DNA of 6,379 bases. Source: Gallionella sp. Lineage in GTDB: Bacteria > Pseudomonadota > Gammaproteobacteria > Burkholderiales > Gallionellaceae. The stretch covers positions 1-6,379 of the forward strand of contig JAUYGW010000242.1 in the NCBI GenBank assembly GCA_030690245.1. The letters run 5' to 3'. This document shows positions 1 to 6,329 of this stretch, one piece after another (the first letter of the stretch is position 1; the number at the start of each line of letters is the position of its first letter). A program made the translations under genes and the position numbers. The notes below the pieces were generated by a model that worked only from the letters and a program-made list of their open reading frames with translations, ran no database searches and had not been told where the DNA came from.

Positions 1-34
1 GCGTGACCATAAGCTCATGGCGGGTATTAAACAA

Positions 35-65
35 TAGGCCGAATTGCCTATATATTCCGGCATAT
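35..65 (+). repeat. 31-base bulged-palindrome repeat, copy 1
   Basis: This stretch matches the reverse complement of 3189-3219 at 27 of 31 positions. Each copy is itself an imperfect dyad: GCCGAAT on the left pairs with ATTC-GGC on the right, with one extra base (C here, A in the other copy) bulging from the right arm and an AT-rich centre ending in CTATAT. Bases 1-132 around it contain no credible gene; they lie just past the 3' end of vapC. No terminator-like T tract follows it. I do not recognise the repeat family. It could be a dispersed palindromic repeat, a protein-binding site, or an end of a decayed mobile unit. Confidence 0.55.
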
Positions 66-132
66 TTACATTCGGACGGTTTTGTACTCGCTGGCGGCGA
101 ACCGGGCGGAAGATAAAAGATGGCTTATGGCG

Positions 133-528
133 CTACAACAGCTTCATTCCGGCGAATTTGGCCGCGTTCTTGTCGAAGGTGGCGGTATGCAGGCAATCGT
201 GCGCATATCCCAAACGCTCGATCAGGCAATCGGAAAAATCCGCCTTGCCGGAAACGAACTGGCGCAATGCGCGCCATGCCGTTTCGGCATCCTGTATCTT
301 GAGTTGTTTGACGCGCAACAGCCGTTCGAGGATGGCGGCGATGTCCGCGCGGGAAGAGCCGTAGCAGCTTTCCAATACCCAGACCGTTTCGACCAGCGCG
401 ATCAGCGAGACGAATCCCGGGTTCTCCGGGGCCAGTTCGCGCTCTATCAGGCGGCCGGCCGATGCGGATTGGTTCTTGTCGTCCTGTGCCAGGTAACGCA
501 CCAGCACATTGGTGTCCAGCCCGATCAC
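133..528 (-). CDS. vapC: VapC-type PIN-domain ribonuclease toxin
   Basis: The 131-residue product has the length and motifs of a PIN-domain toxin, a Mg2+-dependent RNase that in known VapC proteins cleaves tRNA or rRNA until its antitoxin binds it. The N-terminal LDTNVLVRYL carries the first acidic residue (D5). LVETVWVL gives E47, ADFSDCLI gives D97 and D100, and TATFDK gives D119, so the acidic active-site set appears complete. The start is GTG, forming a 4-base GTGA overlap with the stop of the upstream antitoxin gene, the usual sign of translational coupling in TA operons. No frameshift or missing catalytic residue is visible, so the toxin looks intact. The target RNA cannot be told from sequence. 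'VapC' is a family-level name. Confidence 0.9.
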   Translation of the reverse strand: MIGLDTNVLVRYLAQDDKNQSASAGRLIERELAPENPGFVSLIALVETVWVLESCYGSSRADIAAILERLLRVKQLKIQDAETAWRALRQFVSGKADFSDCLIERLGYAHDCLHTATFDKNAAKFAGMKLL

Positions 529-764
529 TTGCCCGCTCCGCGTTTGGCGATGGCGCGGTTCATGTCCTCTATCGTGACGGGTGACTTGGGCTTGCCGACG
601 ATGCCTTTCAGCGAAGAGATGTCTTCGGTTGCGGCAACGATGCCGAATTGCCCGTTGCCCAATTCGACGAACTCGATCCGGTCGCCCGCCTCCACGCCGA
701 GCCTGCTGCGTACCGGAAGCGGGATGGTGATTTGCCCTTTACTGGTCAGTACGGCGGTAGCCAT
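525..764 (-). CDS. vapB: VapB-type AbrB/MazE-fold antitoxin
   Basis: The 79-residue protein has an N-terminal swapped-hairpin AbrB/SpoVT DNA-binding domain at about residues 3-45 (TSKGQITIPLPVRSRLGVEAGD). Its C-terminal tail, about residues 50-75 (SSLKGIVGKP...TIEDMNRAIAKRG), is typical of antitoxins that bind PIN toxins. It would neutralise the downstream VapC and, as in related modules, repress its own promoter alone or as a VapBC complex. An AAAGGA ribosome-binding site (771-776) lies six bases ahead of the ATG. The gene overlaps vapC by four bases. A promoter and dyad lie immediately upstream (784-821), so the pair need not depend on transcription from the ABC gene. Confidence 0.9.
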   Translation of the reverse strand: MATAVLTSKGQITIPLPVRSRLGVEAGDRIEFVELGNGQFGIVAATEDISSLKGIVGKPKSPVTIEDMNRAIAKRGAGK

Positions 765-783
765 GATGAGTCCTTTCTATTAT

Positions 784-803
784 TCCTTACCTGATTGTAA
801 GGA
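784..803. promoter_or_regulatory. Probable autoregulatory operator of vapBC
   Basis: A perfect 7-base inverted repeat, TCCTTAC / GTAAGGA, is separated by six bases (791-796). It covers the -10 box of the predicted vapB promoter and ends about 20 bases before the vapB start codon. AbrB-fold antitoxins typically bind short dyads in exactly this position, so repressor binding would block RNA polymerase. A terminator for the ABC gene is less likely because no run of T follows on the minus strand. The dyad is seen directly; binding by VapB is inferred. Confidence 0.55.
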
Positions 804-821
804 TTGCCCGACAAAAGTCAA
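794..821 (-). promoter_or_regulatory. Sigma70-like promoter for vapBC
   Basis: Read on the minus strand, TTGACT (816-821) and TACAAT (794-799) are separated by 16 bases. Each hexamer differs from the sigma70 consensus (TTGACA, TATAAT) at one position. Transcription would start near 787, giving a leader of roughly 23 bases with an AAAGGA ribosome-binding site before vapB. The -35 hexamer contains the TGA stop codon of the ABC transporter gene, so promoter and upstream coding end are physically merged. No start-site data exist here; the call rests on hexamer match, spacing and position. Confidence 0.6.
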
Positions 822-3067
822 CCCGCCTCCGGCATGCCGAACTCGATCATCTCGTCCACCTGCAACGCCTTGGGTACCTGATGGGTGATGAACAGCATGG
901 TGACTTTGCCCTTGAGCTTGTTGACGGTATGCGCGAAGTGTTCGGCGGTCTGTATGTCGAGGCTGCTCACAGCTTCGTCGAAGATCAGCACGCGCGGGCG
1001 CTTGAGCAGGGCGCGGGCGATGGCGATGCGCTGGCGCTGTCCGCCCGAGAGGCCGATGCCGTTCTCGCCCACCGGGGTCTGGTAGCCCTGCGGCAGTTGT
1101 TCGATGACGGCATGGATCTCGGCCATCTTGCAGGCATGGACGATCTCTTCGAAGGCGGCGTGGGGGTTGGCCAGTTGCAGGTTGTCGTAGAGGGTGCCGG
1201 AGAACAGCCGGGTCTCCTGCGGCACCACGCCGAAGTTGGCGCGCAGTTCGTTGGCCGCGAGGTGGCGGATGTCGTAGCCGTCCAGCAGGGTGCTGCCGTC
1301 AATCGGCCAATAGAAGCCTTGCAGCATTTTGGCCAGGGTGCTCTTGCCGCAGCCGGACGGCCCCATCAGCACGGTGAGCTTGCCTGCCGGCAGGGTCAGG
1401 TTGAGATTGCGGTACAGCCAGGGATGCTTGTCGCTGTAGCGGAAGCTGACGTCCCGCAGTTCGACCTTGCCCCCTGTCCCGCTGCGGGCGCGCGCCGGAA
1501 CCAGCGCATGAGGTTCGGCGGGCGCGTCCATCAGGTCGCCGAGGCGCTTGACGGCGACGTCGGCCTGCTGGAATTCCTGCCACAACCCGGCCAGTCTCAG
1601 CATCGGCTGGCTCATGCGCCCGGCGAACATCTGGAAGGCGATCAGCATGCCGATGGTGAAGCCCTCGTTACGCATCACCAGCAATGCGCCCACCACGAGG
1701 ATGGACAGGGTCATGATCTGCTCCAGCGCGTTGGCAACGACGTTGTAGTTGTTGGAGAGCTGGCGCGTGGCGAAGCCGGCGGCGAGGTAGTTTGAAAGCA
1801 GGTCGCCGTATTTCTGTTCCAGCACCGGTTCCATTTGCAGGGATTTGACGGTTTCCACACCGGCGACGTATTCGGTGACGAACGCCTGGTTCTTCGCGCC
1901 CAGCAGAAACTGGTGGTCGAGCTTGCTGCGCAGGGCGGGCGTGATGGCGAAGCTCAGGGCAGTGATCAGCGACAGCAGCAGCAATGCGATCAGGGTGAGC
2001 TGCCAGCTGTACCAGAACATCACGGCGAGGAAAATCAGCAGGAACGGCAGGTCGAGCAGCAGGGTGACGGCGGCGCCGGAGATGAATTCGCGCACGGTCT
2101 CGACGCCGTGCAGGCGGGCGACCAGCGTGCCGGTGGGGCGGTGTTCGAAGTACGGCAGCGGCAGGTGCAGCAGGTGGCGGAACACCTGGCTGCCCAGCAC
2201 CGCATCGATACGGTTGCCGGTGTGCAGCACGAAGTACTGGCGCAGCCAGGTCATCGCGCTGTTGAACAGCATGAACATGACCAGCCCGGCGGCGATGGCG
2301 ATCAGGGTGCTCTGGGCCTGGTGGACGATGACCTTGTCGATGATGACCTGGGTGAACAGCGGGGTGACGAGGCCGACGAGCTGGATGGCGAGCGAAGCGA
2401 TCAGGATGTCGCGCCAGATGCGTTTGTGTTTCATCAGCTCCGGCACGAACCAGCGGAAGCCGAACGGGATGTGGCCGGGCGTAGGCGGCTGCGGGGCGGA
2501 GGCAGACTGTTCTTCTTCGAGGTCGGCAGTCGTCTGCGCGGTGTCGCGCGCGACCAGCAGGATGTCGGTGCGGAAGTGTTTGCTGAATTCGGCCAGCGGC
2601 ACGGTTTCCGGTTGCTCGGCCCCTGAACGGAAGAATAGCACGCGCTCTTCATCGGCCTTGATCAGCAGCACGGGGCTGGCGGGTTTGGGCGGCGGAGCGT
2701 CAGGCTCGCTGGTGCGATCGGGCGTATTGCCATACGCCCCTACGACCCGCGCATCCGTAGGGGCGTATGGCGATACGCCCTTTTGCATGAGGTTCATGGG
2801 TAGGGCGACTTCTTGCGGCGCTTCCGGTTCATCTTCACGCACAAAGGCGACGACGGGAAACGGGATGCGCTCCAGCGTGGCAATGCCCTCTTCGTCCAGT
2901 TCCATCTCGCCGACCTTGAAGTCCAGTGCTTGCAGCGCGTTGAGCAGCGCGGTGCGCGAATACGGCGGCGGGAATTGCTGGCGGATGAGCTGCGGGTCGA
3001 ACGGGATGCGAAATACGCGTGACAGGCTGCCGATCAGCCATAGCATGTCCTGCCCGGTGTAGTGCAT
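818..3067 (-). CDS. Type I secretion-type ABC transporter with degenerate C39-like domain
   Basis: This 749-residue HlyB/LapB-class exporter fuses a C39-like N-terminal domain (about 1-175), a six-helix ABC exporter membrane domain (about 218-480) and a nucleotide-binding domain (about 535-745). Visible NBD motifs are Walker A GPSGCGKST (569-577), Q-loop Q617, signature LSGGQ (673-677), Walker B VLIFDEA with D697/E698, and H-loop H729, so ATP hydrolysis should be intact. The membrane domain has the family's YFEHRPTGTLVARL stretch. The peptidase-like domain lacks the catalytic Cys (DMLWL where active enzymes have DCGLA) and shows no HxVVL histidine, so it probably binds substrate rather than cleaving a leader. 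The ATG is fixed by an in-frame TAA two codons upstream, with GAGAGG/AAGG before it. Residues 97-116 come from an inserted palindrome, followed by a Pro-rich stretch (124-132). No HlyD-type partner or RTX substrate gene is present here. Confidence 0.9.
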   Translation of the reverse strand: MHYTGQDMLWLIGSLSRVFRIPFDPQLIRQQFPPPYSRTALLNALQALDFKVGEMELDEEGIATLERIPFPVVAFVREDEPEAPQEVALPMNLMQKGVSPYAPTDARVVGAYGNTPDRTSEPDAPPPKPASPVLLIKADEERVLFFRSGAEQPETVPLAEFSKHFRTDILLVARDTAQTTADLEEEQSASAPQPPTPGHIPFGFRWFVPELMKHKRIWRDILIASLAIQLVGLVTPLFTQVIIDKVIVHQAQSTLIAIAAGLVMFMLFNSAMTWLRQYFVLHTGNRIDAVLGSQVFRHLLHLPLPYFEHRPTGTLVARLHGVETVREFISGAAVTLLLDLPFLLIFLAVMFWYSWQLTLIALLLLSLITALSFAITPALRSKLDHQFLLGAKNQAFVTEYVAGVETVKSLQMEPVLEQKYGDLLSNYLAAGFATRQLSNNYNVVANALEQIMTLSILVVGALLVMRNEGFTIGMLIAFQMFAGRMSQPMLRLAGLWQEFQQADVAVKRLGDLMDAPAEPHALVPARARSGTGGKVELRDVSFRYSDKHPWLYRNLNLTLPAGKLTVLMGPSGCGKSTLAKMLQGFYWPIDGSTLLDGYDIRHLAANELRANFGVVPQETRLFSGTLYDNLQLANPHAAFEEIVHACKMAEIHAVIEQLPQGYQTPVGENGIGLSGGQRQRIAIARALLKRPRVLIFDEAVSSLDIQTAEHFAHTVNKLKGKVTMLFITHQVPKALQVDEMIEFGMPEAG
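2720..2780. repeat. 61-base nested palindrome embedded in the ABC transporter gene
   Basis: The left arm 2720-2744 and right arm 2756-2780 are inverted repeats matching at 24 of 25 positions around an 11-base loop. Each arm is also a smaller palindrome: GGGCGTAT/ATACGCCC with a 4-base centre occurs at 2720-2739 and again at 2761-2780, so the DNA or RNA could form one long hairpin or two short ones. The GTAGGGGCGTATGGC core looks like a dispersed palindromic-repeat family rather than ordinary coding sequence. The element is read through in frame by the transporter, encoding residues 97-116 of a loop in the C39-like domain. Confidence 0.85.
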
Positions 3068-3540
3068 CCCTTACCCTCTCAAGAAATTTATTCGGTCGAG
3101 CGTTAGCCAGACATCATGCGAATGAACGCAGCTTAGGCTTGGTTGTTTCTGCAAGGCGAGATTCTGCATCAAGCCGCCCCGCCTGGCCATAGGCCTGAAT
3201 ATATAGGTAATTCGGCATAGCAGTTGACCAGAGCTGCCCGAAGTGCGGCAGAAAGATGATTATAAGAACAGCAAAGGCAGGAGCGAATACCGGGCAGGAA
3301 TTCAGGGGATATTCGGGATTCCCTATCTGCTGCCCTCCAAAGCAGTCACGGGGCAAGACAGGAATAATATTGAAACGATCAGTTCTCTTTCAACACTATG
3401 GCTACGACGAACCTAGCCACCTTGCGCAACAGGCTTGGGGAATTTGTGGCATATGAAAATTTTCCATGTTGCACATTATCGAGTATCTATATCATGTAGC
3501 GTATCTGCATGCGGATGACATTTCAGGCAATGGAATCATA
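3068..3540. other. Intergenic region without a convincing gene
   Basis: This 473-base stretch separates the minus-strand ABC gene from the plus-strand DUF3301 gene. Both genes point outward, so it should hold divergent promoters. It contains the second copy of the 31-base repeat (3189-3219) and, next to the ABC start, a purine-rich ribosome-binding site (about 3068-3080). A weak promoter candidate for DUF3301 is TTGCAC (3469-3474) and TATCAT (3490-3495), but the 15-base spacing is short. Two open frames (3114-3356 minus and 3256-3456 plus) match nothing I recognise and overlap each other. Base composition appears more AT-rich than in the ABC gene. Confidence 0.5.
3189..3219 (-). repeat. 31-base bulged-palindrome repeat, copy 2 (inverted)
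   Basis: On the minus strand this copy reads like bases 35-65, with four substitutions. It has the same GCCGAAT ... ATTC-GGC dyad with one bulged base (A instead of C) and the same CCTATATATTC core. It lies about 120 bases upstream of the ABC transporter start, while its partner lies about 70 bases beyond the end of vapC. The two inverted copies thus frame the ABC-VapBC block as a unit of about 3.2 kb. No transposase or target-site duplication is visible, so mobility is only a hypothesis. Confidence 0.55.
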
Positions 3541-3858
3541 ATGGACCTCTTGAGTTTGCTTGGGCTTTTGGTATTGGTAGCGTTTGTGGGGGGCTGGCTG
3601 AATAGTATTCGTATCCTTGAGATCGCCCGGAATGGGGGTAAACAAGCTTGCATCAATGCTGATGTGCAATTTCTTGATGACACCGTTGCCAGCAACGGGC
3701 TGGCGATTGCCCGCGATCACTCTGGGCGGAGGGTATTGCGCCGCACCTATCGTTTCGAATTCAGCGAGACCGGCAACTCCAGGATCGAGGGACAGGTCAT
3801 CATGCTTGGCGACCGAATCGAGTCGGTTACGATGGCGCCTTATCAAATTTTGTCATGA
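3541..3858 (+). CDS. DUF3301 family small membrane-anchored protein
   Basis: The 105-residue product has one hydrophobic N-terminal segment (about residues 2-20), then a small soluble domain with the hallmarks I associate with DUF3301: a conserved Cys (C37), VQFLDDTVA (42-50), basic RRVLRRTYRFEFS (63-75) and a closing glycine-rich strand pattern. The family's function is unknown; the topology suggests an inner-membrane anchor with a small attached domain. An in-frame ATG 25 codons upstream (3466) is possible, but starting at 3541 puts the hydrophobic segment at the N-terminus as usual for the family, with a modest GGAA about nine bases ahead. Its stop overlaps the next gene's start as ATGA, so the two are probably co-translated. 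Confidence 0.75.
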   Translation: MDLLSLLGLLVLVAFVGGWLNSIRILEIARNGGKQACINADVQFLDDTVASNGLAIARDHSGRRVLRRTYRFEFSETGNSRIEGQVIMLGDRIESVTMAPYQILS

Positions 3859-4130
3859 CAGTTATTTCATGCATCTCATGTAAAGCCAGTTGCTGCCGGT
3901 TAGAAGTGATGTTGATGGGTGACGACGATATTCCGGTCAATTTGACGGAACAGGACAAATGGGGTGGATGGATCATGAAGCGACTCGACGACGGTTGGTG
4001 TTCGGCCTTGAATAGAAACACCATGCTGTGCACAATTTATGAGCGCCGCCCGTTGATCTGCCGTGACTATCAGGTAGGCGACAGCGACTGTATCAAAGAA
4101 CGGCTTCTGCACGCCCAGAATGGGGCCTGA
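3855..4130 (+). CDS. YkgJ-like cysteine-cluster protein
   Basis: The 91-residue protein carries the Cys pattern of the YkgJ/UPF0153 cluster family: C6-x2-C9-x3-C13-C14 near the N-terminus, then WC49, LC59, the characteristic YERRPLICRDY (62-72; C69) and a final C79. These cysteines are expected to bind a metal, zinc or an iron-sulfur cluster; the biochemical role is not established. The start ATG overlaps the DUF3301 stop by four bases, indicating translational coupling and perhaps a shared function at the membrane. The length is usual for short members. No Cys of the pattern seems missing. A candidate terminator follows about 80 bases downstream. Confidence 0.82.
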   Translation: MTVISCISCKASCCRLEVMLMGDDDIPVNLTEQDKWGGWIMKRLDDGWCSALNRNTMLCTIYERRPLICRDYQVGDSDCIKERLLHAQNGA

Positions 4131-4209
4131 ATTTTGTGTAAACGGGATTCGTTAATGTTGCAGCATCCGGTCACCGTGCTGGATAAAAAAACAGCTAAGC
4201 GCAGCTTTC

Positions 4210-4238
4210 CGATCCCTTATTGGTATCGCCCATTTTTT
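4210..4238 (+). terminator. Candidate Rho-independent terminator after the DUF3301-ykgJ pair
   Basis: CGATCCC (4210-4216) pairs with GGTATCG (4222-4228) at six of seven positions around a five-base loop, and a run of six T (4233-4238) follows after four bases. Orientation and position fit the end of the DUF3301-YkgJ transcript. The internal mismatch and the gap before the T run make it weak. It also lies within the leader region of the downstream HD-GYP gene, so it could attenuate read-through into that gene. Confidence 0.4.
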
Positions 4239-4348
4239 CGATACTCGGTTTCAGTTGGGTGGCATAATCCGTAACGGGATGTTTTAGATTGCGTTCTGAA
4301 AAAACCCATACGCTACATTACAAATTGAAGCACTTAAGGCGACCGGCA

Positions 4349-5425
4349 ATGGACCTACAAGATTTGTCAAACTCCTCAATTGCGATCTGCGATGACTCGA
4401 TCACCAATGTGATGATTCTGTCGAAGCTACTCGAAAGTGAAGGCATTAAGAACATCCATAGTTTTACCGACCCGCGCAAGGTTGTCCCCTTTCTCAAAGA
4501 AAGAAAGGGGGATATCGATCTTTTAATCTTGGATATCGAAATGCCGCACATGACTGGCTTCGATGTCATGAACGCTATAGCCGCAGAGTTTCCGGACCAG
4601 AGACCTTTTCCGGTTCTGGTTATCACTGGCCTGCGGGACAAGGAAGTTCGCACGCATGCACTGACAGCCGGCGCTAACGACTTCATTGGCAAACCCTTCG
4701 ACCAACTGGAAGTCGTATTGCGGGTACGTAACTTATTGGGGGTTCAGCGCGCTCTCAGAATTCAGACTCAACTCGCCGAACAGCTGGAAAGGGAGGTTGT
4801 AAAGCGCACTGACGAGTTAAATAAGGCTAACGATCTGCTTGTGTACTTATTGGCGCTGGCGGGCGAAATGCGGGATAACGAAACCGGGCGGCATGTGGCA
4901 AGGGTCGGACGCTACAGCCGGATATTGGCTGAGGGGATCGGCCTGCCTCCGGAACTTTGCTTCCTGATCGAAAAAGCGGCCCCATTGCACGATATTGGAA
5001 AGATCGGCATTCCGGATAGTATCCTGCATAAAAACGGGCGATTGGATGAGGCGGAACGCGAGACAATGAATTCGCACACCACCAAGGGACTTCAACTCCT
5101 GGGAGAGTATGGTCATGACTCGATGCTGATCCAAATGGCGGCAAGCATCGCATTGAACCATCATGAGCACTGGGACGGTACCGGCTACCCCAAGGGGATG
5201 ATGGGTGAATCGATCCCGGTTGAGGGGCGTATTGTCGCAATTGCCGACGTATTCGATGCCCTTACCACCCGCCGCCCCTATAAGGAGCCATGGCCGCTCG
5301 AAAAGACCTCAGCCTTCCTGAGAGAACATGCCGGAAAGCATTTCGATCCCGCTGTTGTAGATATATTCACCGCGCATATCGAACAGTTTGCCCGGGTGAT
5401 GCACGAACTTTCCGATCCGGAGTAA
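4349..5425 (+). CDS. Response regulator with HD-GYP c-di-GMP phosphodiesterase domain (RpfG-like)
   Basis: The 358-residue protein joins a receiver domain (about 10-128) through a probable coiled coil (about 132-165) to an HD-GYP domain (about 166-350). Receiver residues are complete: acidic pair D15/D16, phospho-acceptor D62 in LLILDIEMP, T93 and K115 in GKPF. Putative metal ligands are also all present: E178, H182, H214-D215 (LHDIGKIGIPDSIL), H243, H271, H272 and D300, plus HHEHWDGTGYP. It should therefore be an active enzyme degrading cyclic di-GMP, switched by a sensor kinase not encoded here. I chose the ATG at 4349 because AAGG (4336-4339) sits nine bases ahead and the receiver starts right after it; an upstream TTG (4289) would add 20 residues without a recognisable domain. 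The gene ends four bases from the convergent ccmI. Confidence 0.92.
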   Translation: MDLQDLSNSSIAICDDSITNVMILSKLLESEGIKNIHSFTDPRKVVPFLKERKGDIDLLILDIEMPHMTGFDVMNAIAAEFPDQRPFPVLVITGLRDKEVRTHALTAGANDFIGKPFDQLEVVLRVRNLLGVQRALRIQTQLAEQLEREVVKRTDELNKANDLLVYLLALAGEMRDNETGRHVARVGRYSRILAEGIGLPPELCFLIEKAAPLHDIGKIGIPDSILHKNGRLDEAERETMNSHTTKGLQLLGEYGHDSMLIQMAASIALNHHEHWDGTGYPKGMMGESIPVEGRIVAIADVFDALTTRRPYKEPWPLEKTSAFLREHAGKHFDPAVVDIFTAHIEQFARVMHELSDPE

Positions 5426-5429
5426 ACCG

Positions 5430-6329
5430 TTACGGAGCTTTGCCGACAGGCGATTTTGCCACCTTGCCGCCTTTTTGCATCGCAAGGAATTGGCGCGCTT
5501 GCTCGATGCCGTCACGGATCATTTGCAATTCGGAATTATCCGGCGGCATTAAATCGGCCAGTTTTGTCCAGTGCGTGATGGCCGCAGCATAGTCGCCGCG
5601 CTCCATCGCCGCCGAGCCTGCCAAGGCCAAGGCCATGGTGTTGTTGCCGTCCAGCTCCAGCGCCTTGTCGAGAAACTTGGTCGGCTCGCCCAGCAGCGAC
5701 TGGTTGTTGGTCATCGCATAAACGTCGGCGTAACTCGCCCATATCTGCGCTTCGTCGGGCACCAGCTTGACCAGGTGGCCATAGGCGCGCACCGCATCGG
5801 GAAAACGTTGCAGCTCGCTGTAGGAGCGCGCCAGCACCACCCAGCCGTCCGGGTTTTCCGGTTGCTGTTCCAGTTTCTTTTCCAGCTCCTGCAGTTTAAT
5901 CTCGGAGCGGATCACGCCGAATTCTCCCTCCATGCCGCTGTCCTGTTGCGGCAACAGCGCCTTGGTATTGCCTATCGTGAGATAGAGCGGCACGCTGATT
6001 AAAGGCAGCGATACCGCCAGCACGATCGCCAGTGCCCTTGCGGGATGGCGCGGCGGCCTGAGTGTCTGCCCGGTAGTCTTGACCTCTTCCAGCAGGCGCG
6101 CCTGCAACTCGCGCTTGCCTTGTTCGTAGGCCTCTTGCGTCAACAGGCCATCGCGCAAATCGGCTTCAAGCTCTGCCGACTGGTCGCGCAAAATCTCCAG
6201 ATTGGCGGCATCGCGCTGGATCTCATTATCGTTACCGGCGTTATTGCCACCACTGCGCCACAGGGGCAACACCAAAAACGGCAGCGCCAGAATCAGCAAA
6301 ACTGCGCAGGCTATCCAGAATAGGGTCAT
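5430..6329 (-). CDS. ccmI: Cytochrome c maturation protein CcmI (CycH)
   Basis: CcmI acts in System I cytochrome c biogenesis, presenting apocytochrome c to the CcmF/H haem ligation complex. The 299-residue protein has two membrane segments (about 3-23 and 98-118). Between them lies a charged helical region, about 36-84, with the typical LRDQSAELEADLRDGLLTQEAY...KRELQARLLEE pattern. A periplasmic TPR domain follows (about 145-265; repeats around PDGWVVLARSY, AQIWASYADVY and TMALALAGSAAMERGDY). The length is shorter than the roughly 400 residues of some family members, so an extra C-terminal periplasmic domain seems absent; shorter forms are common. AAGG about ten bases before the ATG serves as ribosome-binding site. 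The start overlaps the upstream frame's stop as ATGA, suggesting a ccm operon entering from beyond the window. Confidence 0.9.
   Translation of the reverse strand: MTLFWIACAVLLILALPFLVLPLWRSGGNNAGNDNEIQRDAANLEILRDQSAELEADLRDGLLTQEAYEQGKRELQARLLEEVKTTGQTLRPPRHPARALAIVLAVSLPLISVPLYLTIGNTKALLPQQDSGMEGEFGVIRSEIKLQELEKKLEQQPENPDGWVVLARSYSELQRFPDAVRAYGHLVKLVPDEAQIWASYADVYAMTNNQSLLGEPTKFLDKALELDGNNTMALALAGSAAMERGDYAAAITHWTKLADLMPPDNSELQMIRDGIEQARQFLAMQKGGKVAKSPVGKAP

Noticed and set aside
7..130. 8-base inverted repeat CCATAAGC (7-14) / GCTTATGG (123-130) around the first 31-base repeat
   Set aside because: It is short and widely spaced, so it is plausible by chance, and the flanking bases do not extend the match convincingly.
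881..2626. Two plus-strand open frames rich in Gln, Gly, Asp and Val (881-1795, 1835-2626)
   Set aside because: They are the antisense reading of the exporter's membrane and ATPase domains, and their repetitive composition mirrors its codon bias.
1845..3062. Long 405-residue open frame on the plus strand opposite the ABC gene
   Set aside because: It is antisense to a gene with full family motifs, is Ser/Arg-rich with low-complexity composition, and has no recognisable domain. It is a shadow of high-GC codon use.
3114..3356. 80-residue minus-strand frame upstream of the ABC gene, containing MPNYLYIQAY
   Set aside because: No family is recognised and its middle overlaps the 31-base repeat. 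The similar PNCLYIPAY reading at copy 1 is explained by the shared DNA repeat, so I do not call a gene, though a decayed fragment is possible.
3256..3456. 66-residue plus-strand frame in the intergenic region
   Set aside because: No domain, no clear ribosome-binding site, and it overlaps the opposing frame. I see no evidence of coding.
4184..4206. Possible minus-strand terminator: AGCT...AGCT followed by a run of T
   Set aside because: The stem is only four base pairs and no minus-strand gene lies upstream to be terminated.
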